Positions 51,074 through 59,372 of a DNA stretch of 64,000 nt are shown piece by piece (position 1 is the first letter of the stretch; every line of letters begins with the position of its first letter). The position numbers were made by a program, and so were the translations under genes. Below the pieces are notes generated by a model. It was not told the origin of the DNA. It was given only the letters and a program-made list of their open reading frames with translations, and searched no databases. The DNA is taken from positions 1 to 64,000 of the forward strand of contig NZ_JBLWVH010000007.1 in NCBI RefSeq assembly GCF_048268525.1, in the 5' to 3' direction. The DNA comes from Maricaulis sp048268525 (lineage in GTDB: Bacteria; Pseudomonadota; Alphaproteobacteria; Caulobacterales; Maricaulaceae).

Positions 51074-52339
51074 TCACATGTCGTCGTTGTCAGGATCCAG
51101 TTCTGCCAACCGGCGTGCCAGTGTATTCCGGTTCAGCCCGAGCAGGTCTGCAGCCCGCGAACGATTGCCGCTGCAGCGGTCGAGCGCTTGCCTGAACAAC
51201 GCCGTGTCGACCGCGTTGAGCGCAACCGTTCGAGCATTGTCAAAGCCAAGCGACAGGGCGGCGATGGCATTGGCGTGGACATCGAGTGATTCCCGGGTGT
51301 CACCGGCATCCGCCATGATGGCCGCCATCACGTCGTCCAGCCCGGCCACCCGGCCGCGAGTCGCCAGTGATATCCGAGACAGGACCGAACGGAGCTCCAC
51401 GACATTGCCGGTCCAGGCGGAACCTTCCAGATACTTCACCGCATCCTTGTCGAGCCGGACGCGGTCCTGATTGTCACGACGCGCGAACTGGCCGAGGAAG
51501 GCGTCGCACAAAGCCGGAATGTCGCTGCGCCTCTCACGCAGTGGCGGGACCGCGATGACGCACTCTGACAAACGTCCGAGCAGTCGCGGATCCAGGCCCA
51601 CATCGGGCGATTGGGAGGCCGTGGCGATCACCCGCCCGACACCGGCGTCCAGTGCGTCCCGGGCCGCACGCTGTTGCCCGGAACTCCATTCCTCCAAGCG
51701 CAACCACACGACCTGCTTGGCGGACTGGGTCGATCCGAATATCTCGGCGACGGGGTTGGACGGTGTGATCACGACTGCATCGTCAGACGAAATCCCGCGC
51801 GCCCGCAACAACGCCTCGGCGGCCTGGCGCTTGCCGACACCGGGCTCTCCCATGATCATGACGTGGGCCTGGCTGGTCGCTGCCCGGGCAATGGCCTTGA
51901 ACGCCGATTGCATGGCCGTCGACTGGCCGATGAAGCCCGTCGGCTCCTCCGATGTCTTGCGGCTGCCGGTCCTGGCCTCCTCGCCCAGGGCGGCGGCGAC
52001 AGCGGCGATCATGTCGTCGAGGTCAAATGGCTTGGGCAGGTATTCGAAGACCCCGCCCTTTGCGGCGTTGATGGCCGTCGACGCGGTCGCCTGGGCGCTC
52101 ATGACAATGACCGGCATTTGTGGCCGCAGGCGTGAAACAAGGCCGAGGTTTTCGAGGAAATTGGTGCCGTCCAACAGGACATCGGCAAGCAGCAGATCGC
52201 CCTCACCATTGCGAATCCACGACAAGGCGGTGTCCGGCGAAGCCGTGGCCCGGACCTGGTATCCCGCCGACCCGAGCGCGCGGGACAGGATCAGTTTCAG
52301 GCTTTCATCATCTTCAAGCAACAGGATGCGGGCGGTCAC
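51074..52339 (-). CDS. ntrC: Response regulator NtrC with a reduced AAA+ domain lacking GAFTGA
   Basis: This 421-residue protein is shorter than standard NtrC (about 470). The receiver is intact (D53, K103). Walker A is present (GEPGVGK, 164-170), but the sequence between Walker A and sensor I is cut down. EIFGSTQS (199-206) stands where ELFGHEKGAFTGA is expected, and Walker B is degenerate (VVWLRLEEW, 210-218). The Fis HTH (389-410) is intact. It should still bind DNA but not drive sigma-54 promoters. It overlaps ntrB by 4 bases. Caulobacter NtrC is reported, as I recall, to share this loss. Confidence 0.93.
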   Translation of the reverse strand: MTARILLLEDDESLKLILSRALGSAGYQVRATASPDTALSWIRNGEGDLLLADVLLDGTNFLENLGLVSRLRPQMPVIVMSAQATASTAINAAKGGVFEYLPKPFDLDDMIAAVAAALGEEARTGSRKTSEEPTGFIGQSTAMQSAFKAIARAATSQAHVMIMGEPGVGKRQAAEALLRARGISSDDAVVITPSNPVAEIFGSTQSAKQVVWLRLEEWSSGQQRAARDALDAGVGRVIATASQSPDVGLDPRLLGRLSECVIAVPPLRERRSDIPALCDAFLGQFARRDNQDRVRLDKDAVKYLEGSAWTGNVVELRSVLSRISLATRGRVAGLDDVMAAIMADAGDTRESLDVHANAIAALSLGFDNARTVALNAVDTALFRQALDRCSGNRSRAADLLGLNRNTLARRLAELDPDNDDM

Positions 52340-53385
52340 GGCATGTCCTTCGTGGAAATCGGCAGGCGGATATTGAATGTGGTCGAGCCCGGGCGGCTCT
52401 CGAAGTCGATCTGGCCATCATGCAAGGCGGCGATACGGGCAGCGAAAGCCAGACCCAACCCCTCGCCTGCCGGCTTGGTTGTCACGAAGGGCGTGAAAAT
52501 GCCCGGACCAAGCGCTTCGGGAATGCCCGGACCATTGTCGCGAACCGACAGGACCAGGGGCGTCGGATGCCCGCTGGACCGGCTTTTGGGGCCGGCATCG
52601 AACCGGGTTTCCACAATAATCGCGGCGGCGCTGTCTGATCGGACGGCATCATGGGCGTTTTGCAGCAGGTTCAGGACAGCCTGCATCAACAGGTCCGGAT
52701 CGCCATCAATGGTTGGCAAGGACGGGTCGAAGTTTTCGCGCAGCACGCCCACCGTGTCCGGATCCGCACGATTGAGGCTTTCCATCGCGCTGACGGCCAG
52801 CAGGTTGAGGTTTATCTCGGACCTGTCACCCAGGCGAATATCGCCGACCCGGCTCCAATGATCGGCAAGCCGGGTGATCCGGTCGACATCCTGGATGATC
52901 AGCCGGGCCAGGTCGCGGGCTCCATCGATCTCGTTTTCACGCCGGATCAGCTGCGCGGCTCCACGAACGCTGGCGAGCGGGTTTTTCAACTCGTGTGCGA
53001 GCATGCGGCCGAAACCGAGCGCCGGCGCTTCGGACGCCTTCGCTCCCATGGACTGATGTGGCAGGACGGACAGGACCAGTTGATCATGTTGGTCCGACCA
53101 GCGGGCGTGTACATCATAGGGACCTGTCCCGCCGAGCATGCGCCCGAGCGCAACCAGTGTACGGCGGGCGCCGCAGGCCTGATCGATAATGTCGGCCAGG
53201 TGCGAACAGGTGGCCGACAGACCACCGAACCGCCCCTTGCGCATGTGCCGGATCGACAGCCCCAACCATTCCTCGGCCCGGGTATTGGCCCATTCACACT
53301 GCGCGCCGGCGGAAAAAACCAGTATCGGGATCGCAGCCTGGTCGGCGCCCAAGCTGGCCGGGCTGGGTGCGCTGACCGTCGTCAT
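52336..53385 (-). CDS. ntrB: Nitrogen-sensing histidine kinase NtrB
   Basis: A 349-residue soluble kinase. A PAS-like domain (about 15-115; ILVFSAGAQCEWANTRAEEWLG) precedes the H box MLAHELKNPLASVRGAAQL with His131, then the ATP-binding core (DNGPGIPEALGPGIFTPFVTTK and GLGLAFAARIAALHDG). It receives PII signalling and phosphorylates NtrC. The frame continues upstream, but the ATG ending at 53385 overlaps the dusB stop and gives family length. Confidence 0.93.
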   Translation of the reverse strand: MTTVSAPSPASLGADQAAIPILVFSAGAQCEWANTRAEEWLGLSIRHMRKGRFGGLSATCSHLADIIDQACGARRTLVALGRMLGGTGPYDVHARWSDQHDQLVLSVLPHQSMGAKASEAPALGFGRMLAHELKNPLASVRGAAQLIRRENEIDGARDLARLIIQDVDRITRLADHWSRVGDIRLGDRSEINLNLLAVSAMESLNRADPDTVGVLRENFDPSLPTIDGDPDLLMQAVLNLLQNAHDAVRSDSAAAIIVETRFDAGPKSRSSGHPTPLVLSVRDNGPGIPEALGPGIFTPFVTTKPAGEGLGLAFAARIAALHDGQIDFESRPGSTTFNIRLPISTKDMP

Positions 53386-54380
53386 GCGACCAACCGGCCC
53401 TTGAGATTGCGCAGGGCGTTGAGCGCGGCGTGCACATCGCGCGGCACATCCGACCGGCACAGGCTGGCCCGCTGGGCGCGAACCCAGTCAACATCCTCGC
53501 TGACGCACTCGACATCGCAAAAACTGGCGAAATGCTTGCGCATCATGCGGATACCCAGTCCTTCGCCATAGTGCACAAGACTGTCCTCGAACTGCTGGCC
53601 CAGCGCGTCGATCTTGTCGTTCCAGGGCGTTTCGACCGATGGCTGTCCCAGTAGTTCGCGGCCAATCTCGCCCAGCAGCCAGGGCCGCCCCTGGGCGGCG
53701 CGGCCGACCATGACAGCCGCCGCTCCGGACTGGCTCAACGCTGTGCGGGCATCGGCGGTGGTGTGAATATCGCCATTGACGATGACCGGCAGGTCGACGG
53801 CCTCGACCACCTTTCGCACGGCAGCCCAATCGGCCTCACCCTTGTAGAATTGCTGCCGGGTCCGCCCATGCACGGTGAACAGTTTCACACCGGCATCGCG
53901 GGCCCGTCTGGCGAGGTCGGGCGCGTTGAGACTGGCATGGTCCCAGCCGAGCCGCATCTTCAAGGTGACCGGCTTGCTGGTCGCGCCGACGGTGGCTTCG
54001 ATCAGGGTCAGGGCGTGGTCGAGATCGCGCATCAGGGCCGAGCCGGACAGGCCCTTTGTTACCTGGCGAGCCGGGCAACCCATATTGATATCAATGATTT
54101 CTGCGCCTGCATCCTCGGCAATCCGGGCCCCTTCCGACATCCAGTGGGCCTGCCGTCCGGCGAGCTGGATAACGCAAGGCTTCAACGAGGCGTCGAGTGC
54201 CGCCTTGCGGATCATGTCGCGGCGACCGGCGGCCAGCGCGTCCGAAGCGACCATTTCGGAGACCACCATGCCGGCTCCGAAACGCTGCGCCTGGCGCCGG
54301 AACGGCAAGTCTGTCACACCCGACATCGGCGCCAGGACCGTCGGTATTTCAATGGCGTGGCTGTCGATTGAAAAGCGCAT
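53382..54380 (-). CDS. dusB: tRNA-dihydrouridine synthase DusB
   Basis: An FMN enzyme that reduces uridines in tRNA D-loops. The protein of about 332 residues shows VLAPMSGVTDLPFR, SEMVASDAL, IDINMGCPARQVTKGLSGSALM (catalytic cysteine in GCPA) and VNGDIHT. The ATG ending at 54380 is chosen; an in-frame TTG at 54392 would add four residues. dusB directly upstream of ntrBC is conserved in proteobacteria. It is divergent from ispDF across about 80 bases, and its stop overlaps ntrB. Confidence 0.93.
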   Translation of the reverse strand: MRFSIDSHAIEIPTVLAPMSGVTDLPFRRQAQRFGAGMVVSEMVASDALAAGRRDMIRKAALDASLKPCVIQLAGRQAHWMSEGARIAEDAGAEIIDINMGCPARQVTKGLSGSALMRDLDHALTLIEATVGATSKPVTLKMRLGWDHASLNAPDLARRARDAGVKLFTVHGRTRQQFYKGEADWAAVRKVVEAVDLPVIVNGDIHTTADARTALSQSGAAAVMVGRAAQGRPWLLGEIGRELLGQPSVETPWNDKIDALGQQFEDSLVHYGEGLGIRMMRKHFASFCDVECVSEDVDWVRAQRASLCRSDVPRDVHAALNALRNLKGRLVA

Positions 54381-54463
54381 GCGGCTGGACAAATCCTCGG
54401 TGTGCGTCGTAAGGCCAAAGGCTAGCGATTATGCTGCGCTGCGGCAATGCACGAGGCCTGTTG

Positions 54464-55615
54464 ATGAAGATCGGTGCTGTGATTGTGGCCGCCGGACGCG
54501 GTGAGCGGGCCGGTGGCGGGGTGCCCAAACAGTATCGGCGACTGGGTGGCTTCTTCATTCTCACCCATACGCTTCTTCGTCTGCTTCATCGTGAGGTGTT
54601 CGACAGCATCATCGTGGTGGTCAATCCGGCCGATGCCGACCACATCGCCGCCGTTGAGACCGAACTCGGCATTAAATTGGACACAGTGCCCGGCGGCGCG
54701 ACCCGGACCGCCTCGGTCCGCGCCGGTCTGGACCGGGCCCGTGATCTGTGTCTCGACGCGGTGATGATCCATGATGCGGCCCGGCCATTCCTCGGCGACG
54801 CGCTGATCGACCGTCTCGTGAAGGCCCTCGACGAGCATCCGGCCGTGATCCCGGCCCTGCCGGTTGCCGATGCCCTGTTTCGTGGCGAAGACGTGACCAT
54901 GGGTGAGCCGGTCTCCCGCGATGGTCTCTACGCCGCTCAAACGCCGCAAGCCTTCCATCTCGCGCCGTTACTCAAAGCCTATGCGCAACTGGGTGACACT
55001 GCCCTGCCCGATGATGCCGCGGTGATCCGCGCGGCGGGGGGTGAGGTGGCGCTGGTGGCCGGTGAGGCGGAGAATTTCAAACTCACCACGCCGGAGGATT
55101 TCATCCGCGCAGAAAGACAGATCATGAGCGAGACGATCACCGTCACTGGCCAGGGCTATGACGTACACCGGCTCGAGCCCGCCGACGTGATGTGGCTGTG
55201 CGGGATCGAGATCCGGGCCGGGCTGGGCCTTGTCGGGCATTCCGACGCCGATGCCGGCTTGCATGCGCTTACCGACGCCATACTGGGCGCGGCAGGCGCG
55301 GGCGATATCGGTCAGCATTTCCCGCCTTCGGATCCGCAATGGAAGGGCGCAGCGTCAGACGCCTTCCTCTTGCACGCCATCAAACTCCTGCAAGCCGCGG
55401 GCGGCGAGCTCGTCCATGCCGACATCACCCTGATCGCCGAACGGCCCAAGATCGGCCCCCATCGCGACGCCATGCGGGCACGGGTCGCGGAGCTGACCGG
55501 CCTGCCGGAGGCGCGAGTCAATATAAAGGCGACCACGACGGAAAAACTCGGCTTTACGGGGCGCGGCGAAGGCCTGGCTGCCCAGGCCATTGTGACAGCG
55601 AGACTGACATCATGA
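54464..55615 (+). CDS. ispDF: Bifunctional IspD/IspF of the MEP isoprenoid pathway
   Basis: A 383-residue fusion of 4-diphosphocytidyl-ME synthase and ME-cPP synthase, steps 3 and 5 of the MEP pathway. The IspD part (1-225) has VAAGRGERAGGGVPKQYRRL and the MIHDAARPFLGD block. The IspF part (about 228-383) has GQGYDVHRL (zinc), GHSDADAGLHALTDAILGA and TTTEKLGFTGRGEGLAAQAI. The fusion is common in alphaproteobacteria. The ATG at 54464 has GAGG 8 bases upstream; a start at 54431 adds 11 unlikely residues. It overlaps pncC by 4 bases. Confidence 0.95.
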   Translation: MKIGAVIVAAGRGERAGGGVPKQYRRLGGFFILTHTLLRLLHREVFDSIIVVVNPADADHIAAVETELGIKLDTVPGGATRTASVRAGLDRARDLCLDAVMIHDAARPFLGDALIDRLVKALDEHPAVIPALPVADALFRGEDVTMGEPVSRDGLYAAQTPQAFHLAPLLKAYAQLGDTALPDDAAVIRAAGGEVALVAGEAENFKLTTPEDFIRAERQIMSETITVTGQGYDVHRLEPADVMWLCGIEIRAGLGLVGHSDADAGLHALTDAILGAAGAGDIGQHFPPSDPQWKGAASDAFLLHAIKLLQAAGGELVHADITLIAERPKIGPHRDAMRARVAELTGLPEARVNIKATTTEKLGFTGRGEGLAAQAIVTARLTS

Positions 55616-56112
55616 TGTTCAACCACGCCCTGATCGAGCAGGCCGAAACCCTGATTGACCGCGCCCGCACCGCCGGCGTGATGGTCGCCACAGCGGAAAG
55701 CTGCACCGGCGGGCTGGTCGCCGGCCTTTTGACCGAAATCCCCGGCTCGTCAGACGTGGTCGACCGCGGATTCGTCACCTATTCCGACGCAGCCAAGACC
55801 GAGATGCTGGGCATTCCGGCGCGGGTGATCACGGCCAATGGCGCGGTCTCCAGCGAAGTCGCCCGGCGGATGGCCGATGAAGCCCTTTTGCGCTCGAACG
55901 CCGACATCGCCGTCTCGATCACCGGCATTGCCGGACCGGGTGGCTCCGAGCACAAACCGGCTGGCCTGGTGCATTTCGGCCTCGCCTGCCGCGACAAGCC
56001 GACCCGTACCGAGGTCTGCCGCTTCGGCGACCGGGGCCGTGACGCGGTCCGCCTGGCCAGCGTGGCCATGGCGCTGGACCTGCTAGCCGATGGCGTTGAT
56101 CTCTTCGGCTAG
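55612..56112 (+). CDS. pncC: Nicotinamide-nucleotide amidase (CinA C-terminal family)
   Basis: A 166-residue stand-alone CinA C-terminal domain, the NMN deamidase that recycles NMN to NaMN in the NAD salvage route. ATAESCTGGLVAGLLTEIPGSS holds the catalytic Ser region; VSITGIAGPGGSEHKPAGLVHFG is the second conserved block. It begins in the ispDF stop (ATGA). Its last 30 bases overlap the convergent COQ10-like gene. Confidence 0.92.
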   Translation: MMFNHALIEQAETLIDRARTAGVMVATAESCTGGLVAGLLTEIPGSSDVVDRGFVTYSDAAKTEMLGIPARVITANGAVSSEVARRMADEALLRSNADIAVSITGIAGPGGSEHKPAGLVHFGLACRDKPTRTEVCRFGDRGRDAVRLASVAMALDLLADGVDLFG

Positions 56113-56583
56113 GTCGAGGGCGGGATCACCGCAGGTTTGATAGCGACGCTCGGCCTCGGCCGAGAATTTCCCGATCAGGACCCGGCCGGCACGCTCGCGA
56201 TTGCTCTCCAGCAGCATTTGCAGGATGGCATTCTTAAAGGCAGCACGGATCGAAAAATCGACCAGGCAGGACCCGTCGGTCAGGGCGTGAAAGCGCCAAT
56301 GGTTTTCCAGCACCCGGAAGGGCCCGGCGACAAAGCCGACATCGATCCGCCGCTCGGCCCGGTCGGCCTCGACCCTGGAGGTGAAACGCTCGGTGACGAA
56401 TTTATAGCGCACGCGCGCTTCGGCGGTCATGTCCAGCCGTTCACCATCCCGGTCTTCGCGGATCACCCGCATGGCCGTGATCTGGGGGATGAATTCGGGG
56501 TAGCGACGGACATCGCTGACCAGGTCATAAAGATCATCGGCGGCATGAAAGAGGCGCAGGCGTTCGCGGACTTCAACAACCAT
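56083..56583 (-). CDS. START-domain protein of the COQ10/RatA family
   Basis: A 166-residue polyketide-cyclase/START-fold protein. It has the family blocks LYDLVSDVRRYPEFIPQITAMRV, FTSRVEADRAERRIDVGFVAGPFRVLENHW and VDFSIRAAFKNAILQMLL. In alphaproteobacteria the family is usually regarded as the ubiquinone-binding COQ10 homolog; in E. coli RatA was reported to affect ribosome assembly. It lies 34 bases after lipA on the same strand, a common pairing. The gene overlaps the pncC end by 30 bases. Confidence 0.9.
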   Translation of the reverse strand: MVVEVRERLRLFHAADDLYDLVSDVRRYPEFIPQITAMRVIREDRDGERLDMTAEARVRYKFVTERFTSRVEADRAERRIDVGFVAGPFRVLENHWRFHALTDGSCLVDFSIRAAFKNAILQMLLESNRERAGRVLIGKFSAEAERRYQTCGDPALDLAEEINAIG

Positions 56584-56617
56584 CTTAGCCCCCTGCCCCT
56601 GATCCTGCCCGCCGGGT

Positions 56618-57595
56618 CTAACCGCGTGCCATCATCTGCTCACGCGCCGCGCGCAGCTTGGCGAAATCATCACCGGCATGGTGGCTCGAGCGGGTCAGCG
56701 GCGTCGCCGAGACCATCAGGAAACCCTTGGCGCGGGCGATCGTCTCATAGGCCTTGAACTCGTCAGGGTGCACGAAGCGGTCAACGGCGGCATGCTTGCG
56801 GGTCGGCTGCAGATACTGGCCGATGGTGAGAAAATCGATGCCGGCAGAACGCATATCGTCCATCACCTGCATGACTTCTTCCTTGCTCTCGCCCAGCCCG
56901 ACCATGATGCCCGACTTGGTGAATTGCGCCGGATCGCGATCCTTCACGCTCTCCAGCAATCGCAGGGAATGGAAATAGCGCGCGCCCGGGCGGATCGACA
57001 GATACAAGCGCGGCACGGTTTCCAGATTGTGGTTGAACACGTCCGGCCTGGCATCGATCACGGCTTCGGCGGCGCCCGGCTTGCGCAGGAAGTCCGGCGT
57101 GAGAATTTCAATCGTCGTGGTCGGCGTCGCGGCGCGGATCGCCTCGATCACATCAACAAAATGCTGCGCCCCTCCATCATCGAGATCATCCCGGTCCACC
57201 GAGGTGATCACGACATGATTGAGCCCCATCTGGGCGACGGCCTCGGCCACACGGCGCGGCTCGTCGGTATCGACGGCTGCCGGCAGGCCGGTCTTGACGT
57301 TACAGAAGGAACAGGCCCGGGTGCAGGTATCGCCCAGGATCATGAACGTGGCGTGCTTTTGCTCCCAGCATTCACCAATATTGGGACAGCCCGCCTCCTC
57401 GCACACCGTCACCAGACCGCCATCCTTGACGATTTTCTGGGTCTCGGAAAACGTCTTGCCCAGCGGCGCCTTGACCCGGATCCAGTCCGGCTTGCGAAGC
57501 ACCGGCGTATCCGCCCGCTTCTGCTTCTCCGGATGGCGAGCCGCACGCGCGTCAGAGGCAGCGGAACGGGTGGTATTGTCAATCAGATTGGCCAT
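56618..57595 (-). CDS. lipA: Lipoyl synthase
   Basis: A 325-residue radical SAM enzyme inserting two sulfurs into octanoyl groups of E2 and GcvH proteins. The auxiliary cluster cysteines are C65, C70 and C76, and the radical SAM cysteines are C91, C95 and C98 (CTRACSFC). The C-terminal RSSHHAGDDF block supplies the conserved serine ligand. The ATG ends at 57595. It leads a probable operon with the COQ10-like gene. Confidence 0.96.
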   Translation of the reverse strand: MANLIDNTTRSAASDARAARHPEKQKRADTPVLRKPDWIRVKAPLGKTFSETQKIVKDGGLVTVCEEAGCPNIGECWEQKHATFMILGDTCTRACSFCNVKTGLPAAVDTDEPRRVAEAVAQMGLNHVVITSVDRDDLDDGGAQHFVDVIEAIRAATPTTTIEILTPDFLRKPGAAEAVIDARPDVFNHNLETVPRLYLSIRPGARYFHSLRLLESVKDRDPAQFTKSGIMVGLGESKEEVMQVMDDMRSAGIDFLTIGQYLQPTRKHAAVDRFVHPDEFKAYETIARAKGFLMVSATPLTRSSHHAGDDFAKLRAAREQMMARG

Positions 57596-57781
57596 GGGGG
57601 CGATGTATGATGCGGGGCGCGATGTGGCAAGGTTTTGGGGCTGTGGTGGGGTGCAAAGCTGCCGGGCACCACCTACTCCAAGTGGAAATCACAAGACATT
57701 AAAAATATTGGCAATAATTTGTTAGAAGTAGACCAATTAGATTGCAAATCATATGCGAATTAATATAGACTAATTCGCGCT
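57596..57781. other. Boundary of an AT-rich island
   Basis: The first 80 bases remain GC-rich; from about 57685 the composition shifts sharply to AT-rich (AAAAATATTGGCAATAATTTG and similar), continuing into the NDT-like gene. No coding frame, hairpin terminator or tRNA is visible, and I find no clear direct repeat pair marking an integration site. It would contain the lipA promoter and the tail of the downstream gene. Confidence 0.5.
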
Positions 57782-58609
57782 CTATTCACTACTATCCTCA
57801 TCATTTAACAAAATGTGAAGCGCATTCTGATTGTTTTTATTCTGGACTTTATCCAAGGCGAGCTCATCTATAATCCTCATGTATTCCGATAAGCCATTTA
57901 TATTCGAATTAGGGTCAAAATCAGGGAATCTACTCGTCGCGTTCGAATTTATCGAATTAGATATTGCGCGAGTATCGCGCGCGATCTGCTGAACCGAATT
58001 CTCAAGGAACTCCATTCTTACCTGCATCTGCTCATCGCCCTCAAACTGCCGAGGGAGCGCTGGGTCAATAGCTAGAAGGTCCACCAAGGAATTACCTAGG
58101 ATCTCCTCTTGAGAATCTTTCGCCGTGGAAATTAGTGCCTCTCTAATTTCTTGCTGAGCTCGTAGAACTCCAGAATGCCGCAGTGATGCTGGATAATCTA
58201 AAATTCGAATGCCGCTGATGTCGAAGGGACGCCTAGTTTTATCATCTTTGATCAGGACAACAGGTTTTCCAAATGCCTGTCGCAAGCCAAGCTCGAACAT
58301 TACATTGGGATTTAGAGTGCTTAGGTCACAGACTGCCATCTCAGCATGTAGAAGGCGCCTCAGGATATCGAGGTGAATCATGTTGGTGTTTTTTACGTGA
58401 TCCGCCCGAAGTGGTCGGTAAAGGCCTTTACAAGCAGGTTCAATAACGCCGTCGAACACTTCCTTAAAATGGTTCTCGCCGTAACCTTCAGGCGTCGATA
58501 TCGGAGTGATTATGAAGCACTCAGCCTGTGAAACTCCTTCCTTTGATTCTCCGGACGTATCAGAAGGCTCCGACTTGGTTGAATTTGTTGGTTTCTTCTT
58601 GCTAGCCAT
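57782..58609 (-). CDS. AT-rich gene for a nucleoside 2-deoxyribosyltransferase/TIR-like fold protein
   Basis: The 275-residue protein has a disordered, charged N-terminus (1-28). A Rossmann-like domain (about 30-165) follows: CFIITPISTPEG, a helix, RADHVKNTNMIHLDILRRL, AVCDLSTLN (94-100) and PNVMFELGLRQAFGKPVVLI, with the candidate catalytic E106. The DLS..NPNVMFELG pattern is that of nucleoside 2-deoxyribosyltransferase-like proteins, structurally related to TIR NAD hydrolases. The C-terminal half (about 190-270) is helical with likely coiled coil. Base composition is far lower in GC than all neighbours, suggesting recent transfer. The ATG at 58609 is preferred over the TTG at 58621. Function unproven. 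Confidence 0.8.
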   Translation of the reverse strand: MASKKKPTNSTKSEPSDTSGESKEGVSQAECFIITPISTPEGYGENHFKEVFDGVIEPACKGLYRPLRADHVKNTNMIHLDILRRLLHAEMAVCDLSTLNPNVMFELGLRQAFGKPVVLIKDDKTRRPFDISGIRILDYPASLRHSGVLRAQQEIREALISTAKDSQEEILGNSLVDLLAIDPALPRQFEGDEQMQVRMEFLENSVQQIARDTRAISNSINSNATSRFPDFDPNSNINGLSEYMRIIDELALDKVQNKNNQNALHILLNDEDSSE

Positions 58610-58844
58610 AAGAGCGACCAATCCACTTTAAGATGTTTAGGCAATGAGCACTCCACATCGTATCGAAGTCAATACCTCTCGATAAAGTGCGGAAATATGC
58701 GCTTACCTAGAGCAAACTCGCCAGCGAACTGCTCGCTAATCAAGAAGTGTTAGATGGGAGTGGTAATGGTACGGAGGGTGCCTACACACGCCATTTTCCG
58801 CGCTGAGCGCACCCCACCCCTTAAACCCCATGCCAGCCAGCGGG
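58610..58844. other. Spacer upstream of the AT-rich gene
   Basis: This spacer holds the promoter region of the minus-strand AT-rich gene. TATCGA (58661-58666) and TCGATA (58679-58684) form an inverted repeat with a 12-base spacer that could be an operator. Composition returns to GC-rich near 58770. A plus-strand open frame (58754-59101) is rejected because its codon use is that of the repeat DNA. Confidence 0.4.
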
Positions 58845-58925
58845 CCGTATCCGTTTCTTCAGGTCAAGGGCGCCGCAGGCGCCGCTTCGCGGGCTTGCCC
58901 CTTGAGCTGAAGAAACGGATACGGC
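58844..58925. repeat. Large palindrome, 27-bp arms
   Basis: Arms 58844-58870 and 58899-58925 are inverted copies with one mismatch in 27 bp, around a GC-rich 28-base loop that itself contains GGCGCCGC repeats. Sequence and setting suggest a mobile intergenic palindrome (REP or MITE-like) and not a gene terminator, since no T run follows either arm. Confidence 0.75.
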
Positions 58926-59372
58926 GATCTCCCGGCAATGGGTTTATGGCCCGGAGCGCGCTCGGCGCGCTTGTTTTATGTCTGGGAGGTGCGCGCTTGG
59001 CGCGCTTGATTGACGAGCTGTGGGATCGCCAGGCTCGCCTCCCCATTTTTCCCGGACGCGCCTCGGCGCGATCCGGGATCTGCCGGAAACGCTTTGCTTG
59101 AAGGGTCGCTCGGTGGGTCCCGGGTCTTCGCCCGGGAAAAATGAATGGGGGATGGGCGCCGCACTTTCCGATCCGCGATGCTGCCTTCCTTCTCCCTGGG
59201 GAGAAGGTGTCGCGGAGCGACGGATGAGGGGGATCAACACCCAGGCACCGGGATGTCCCCCACACCCGGCCTTCGGCCACCCTCTCCCAAGGGAGAGGGA
59301 ATCCAAACCAGCCTTGCCTTGCCGGGCGCAACGCGCTCTTTAGAGACCGGCCTTTCGGCCCGGGGGGGAAGC
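58926..59372. repeat. Palindrome-rich intergenic repeat tract
   Basis: A string of short hairpins with no good gene: GGCGCGCTTG/GGCGCGCTTG direct copies near 58958 and 59000, TCCCGGGTCTTCGCCCGGGA near 59118-59138, CCTTCTCCCTGGGGAGAAGG near 59189-59209, CGGAGCGACGGATGAGGG, CCCTCTCCCAAGGGAGAGGG near 59280-59300, and CCGGCCTTTCGGCCCGG just before the next ATG. The CTCCCTGGGGAGAAGG..GCGACGGATGAGGG motifs are of a kind seen scattered in alphaproteobacterial intergenic regions. Some hairpins may serve the leader of the following gene. Confidence 0.6.

Noticed and set aside
57596..58780. Prophage or integrative element
   Set aside because: No integrase, transposase, tRNA or matching direct repeats; only one AT-rich gene.
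58754..59101. Plus-strand open frame of 115 codons in the repeat tract
   Set aside because: It runs through inverted repeats, has an arginine-rich low-complexity product without family signatures, and no ribosome site; best explained by repeat DNA.
58844..59340. CRISPR array
   Set aside because: Repeats are inverted, unequal in length and unevenly spaced, with no constant direct repeat and no cas genes.
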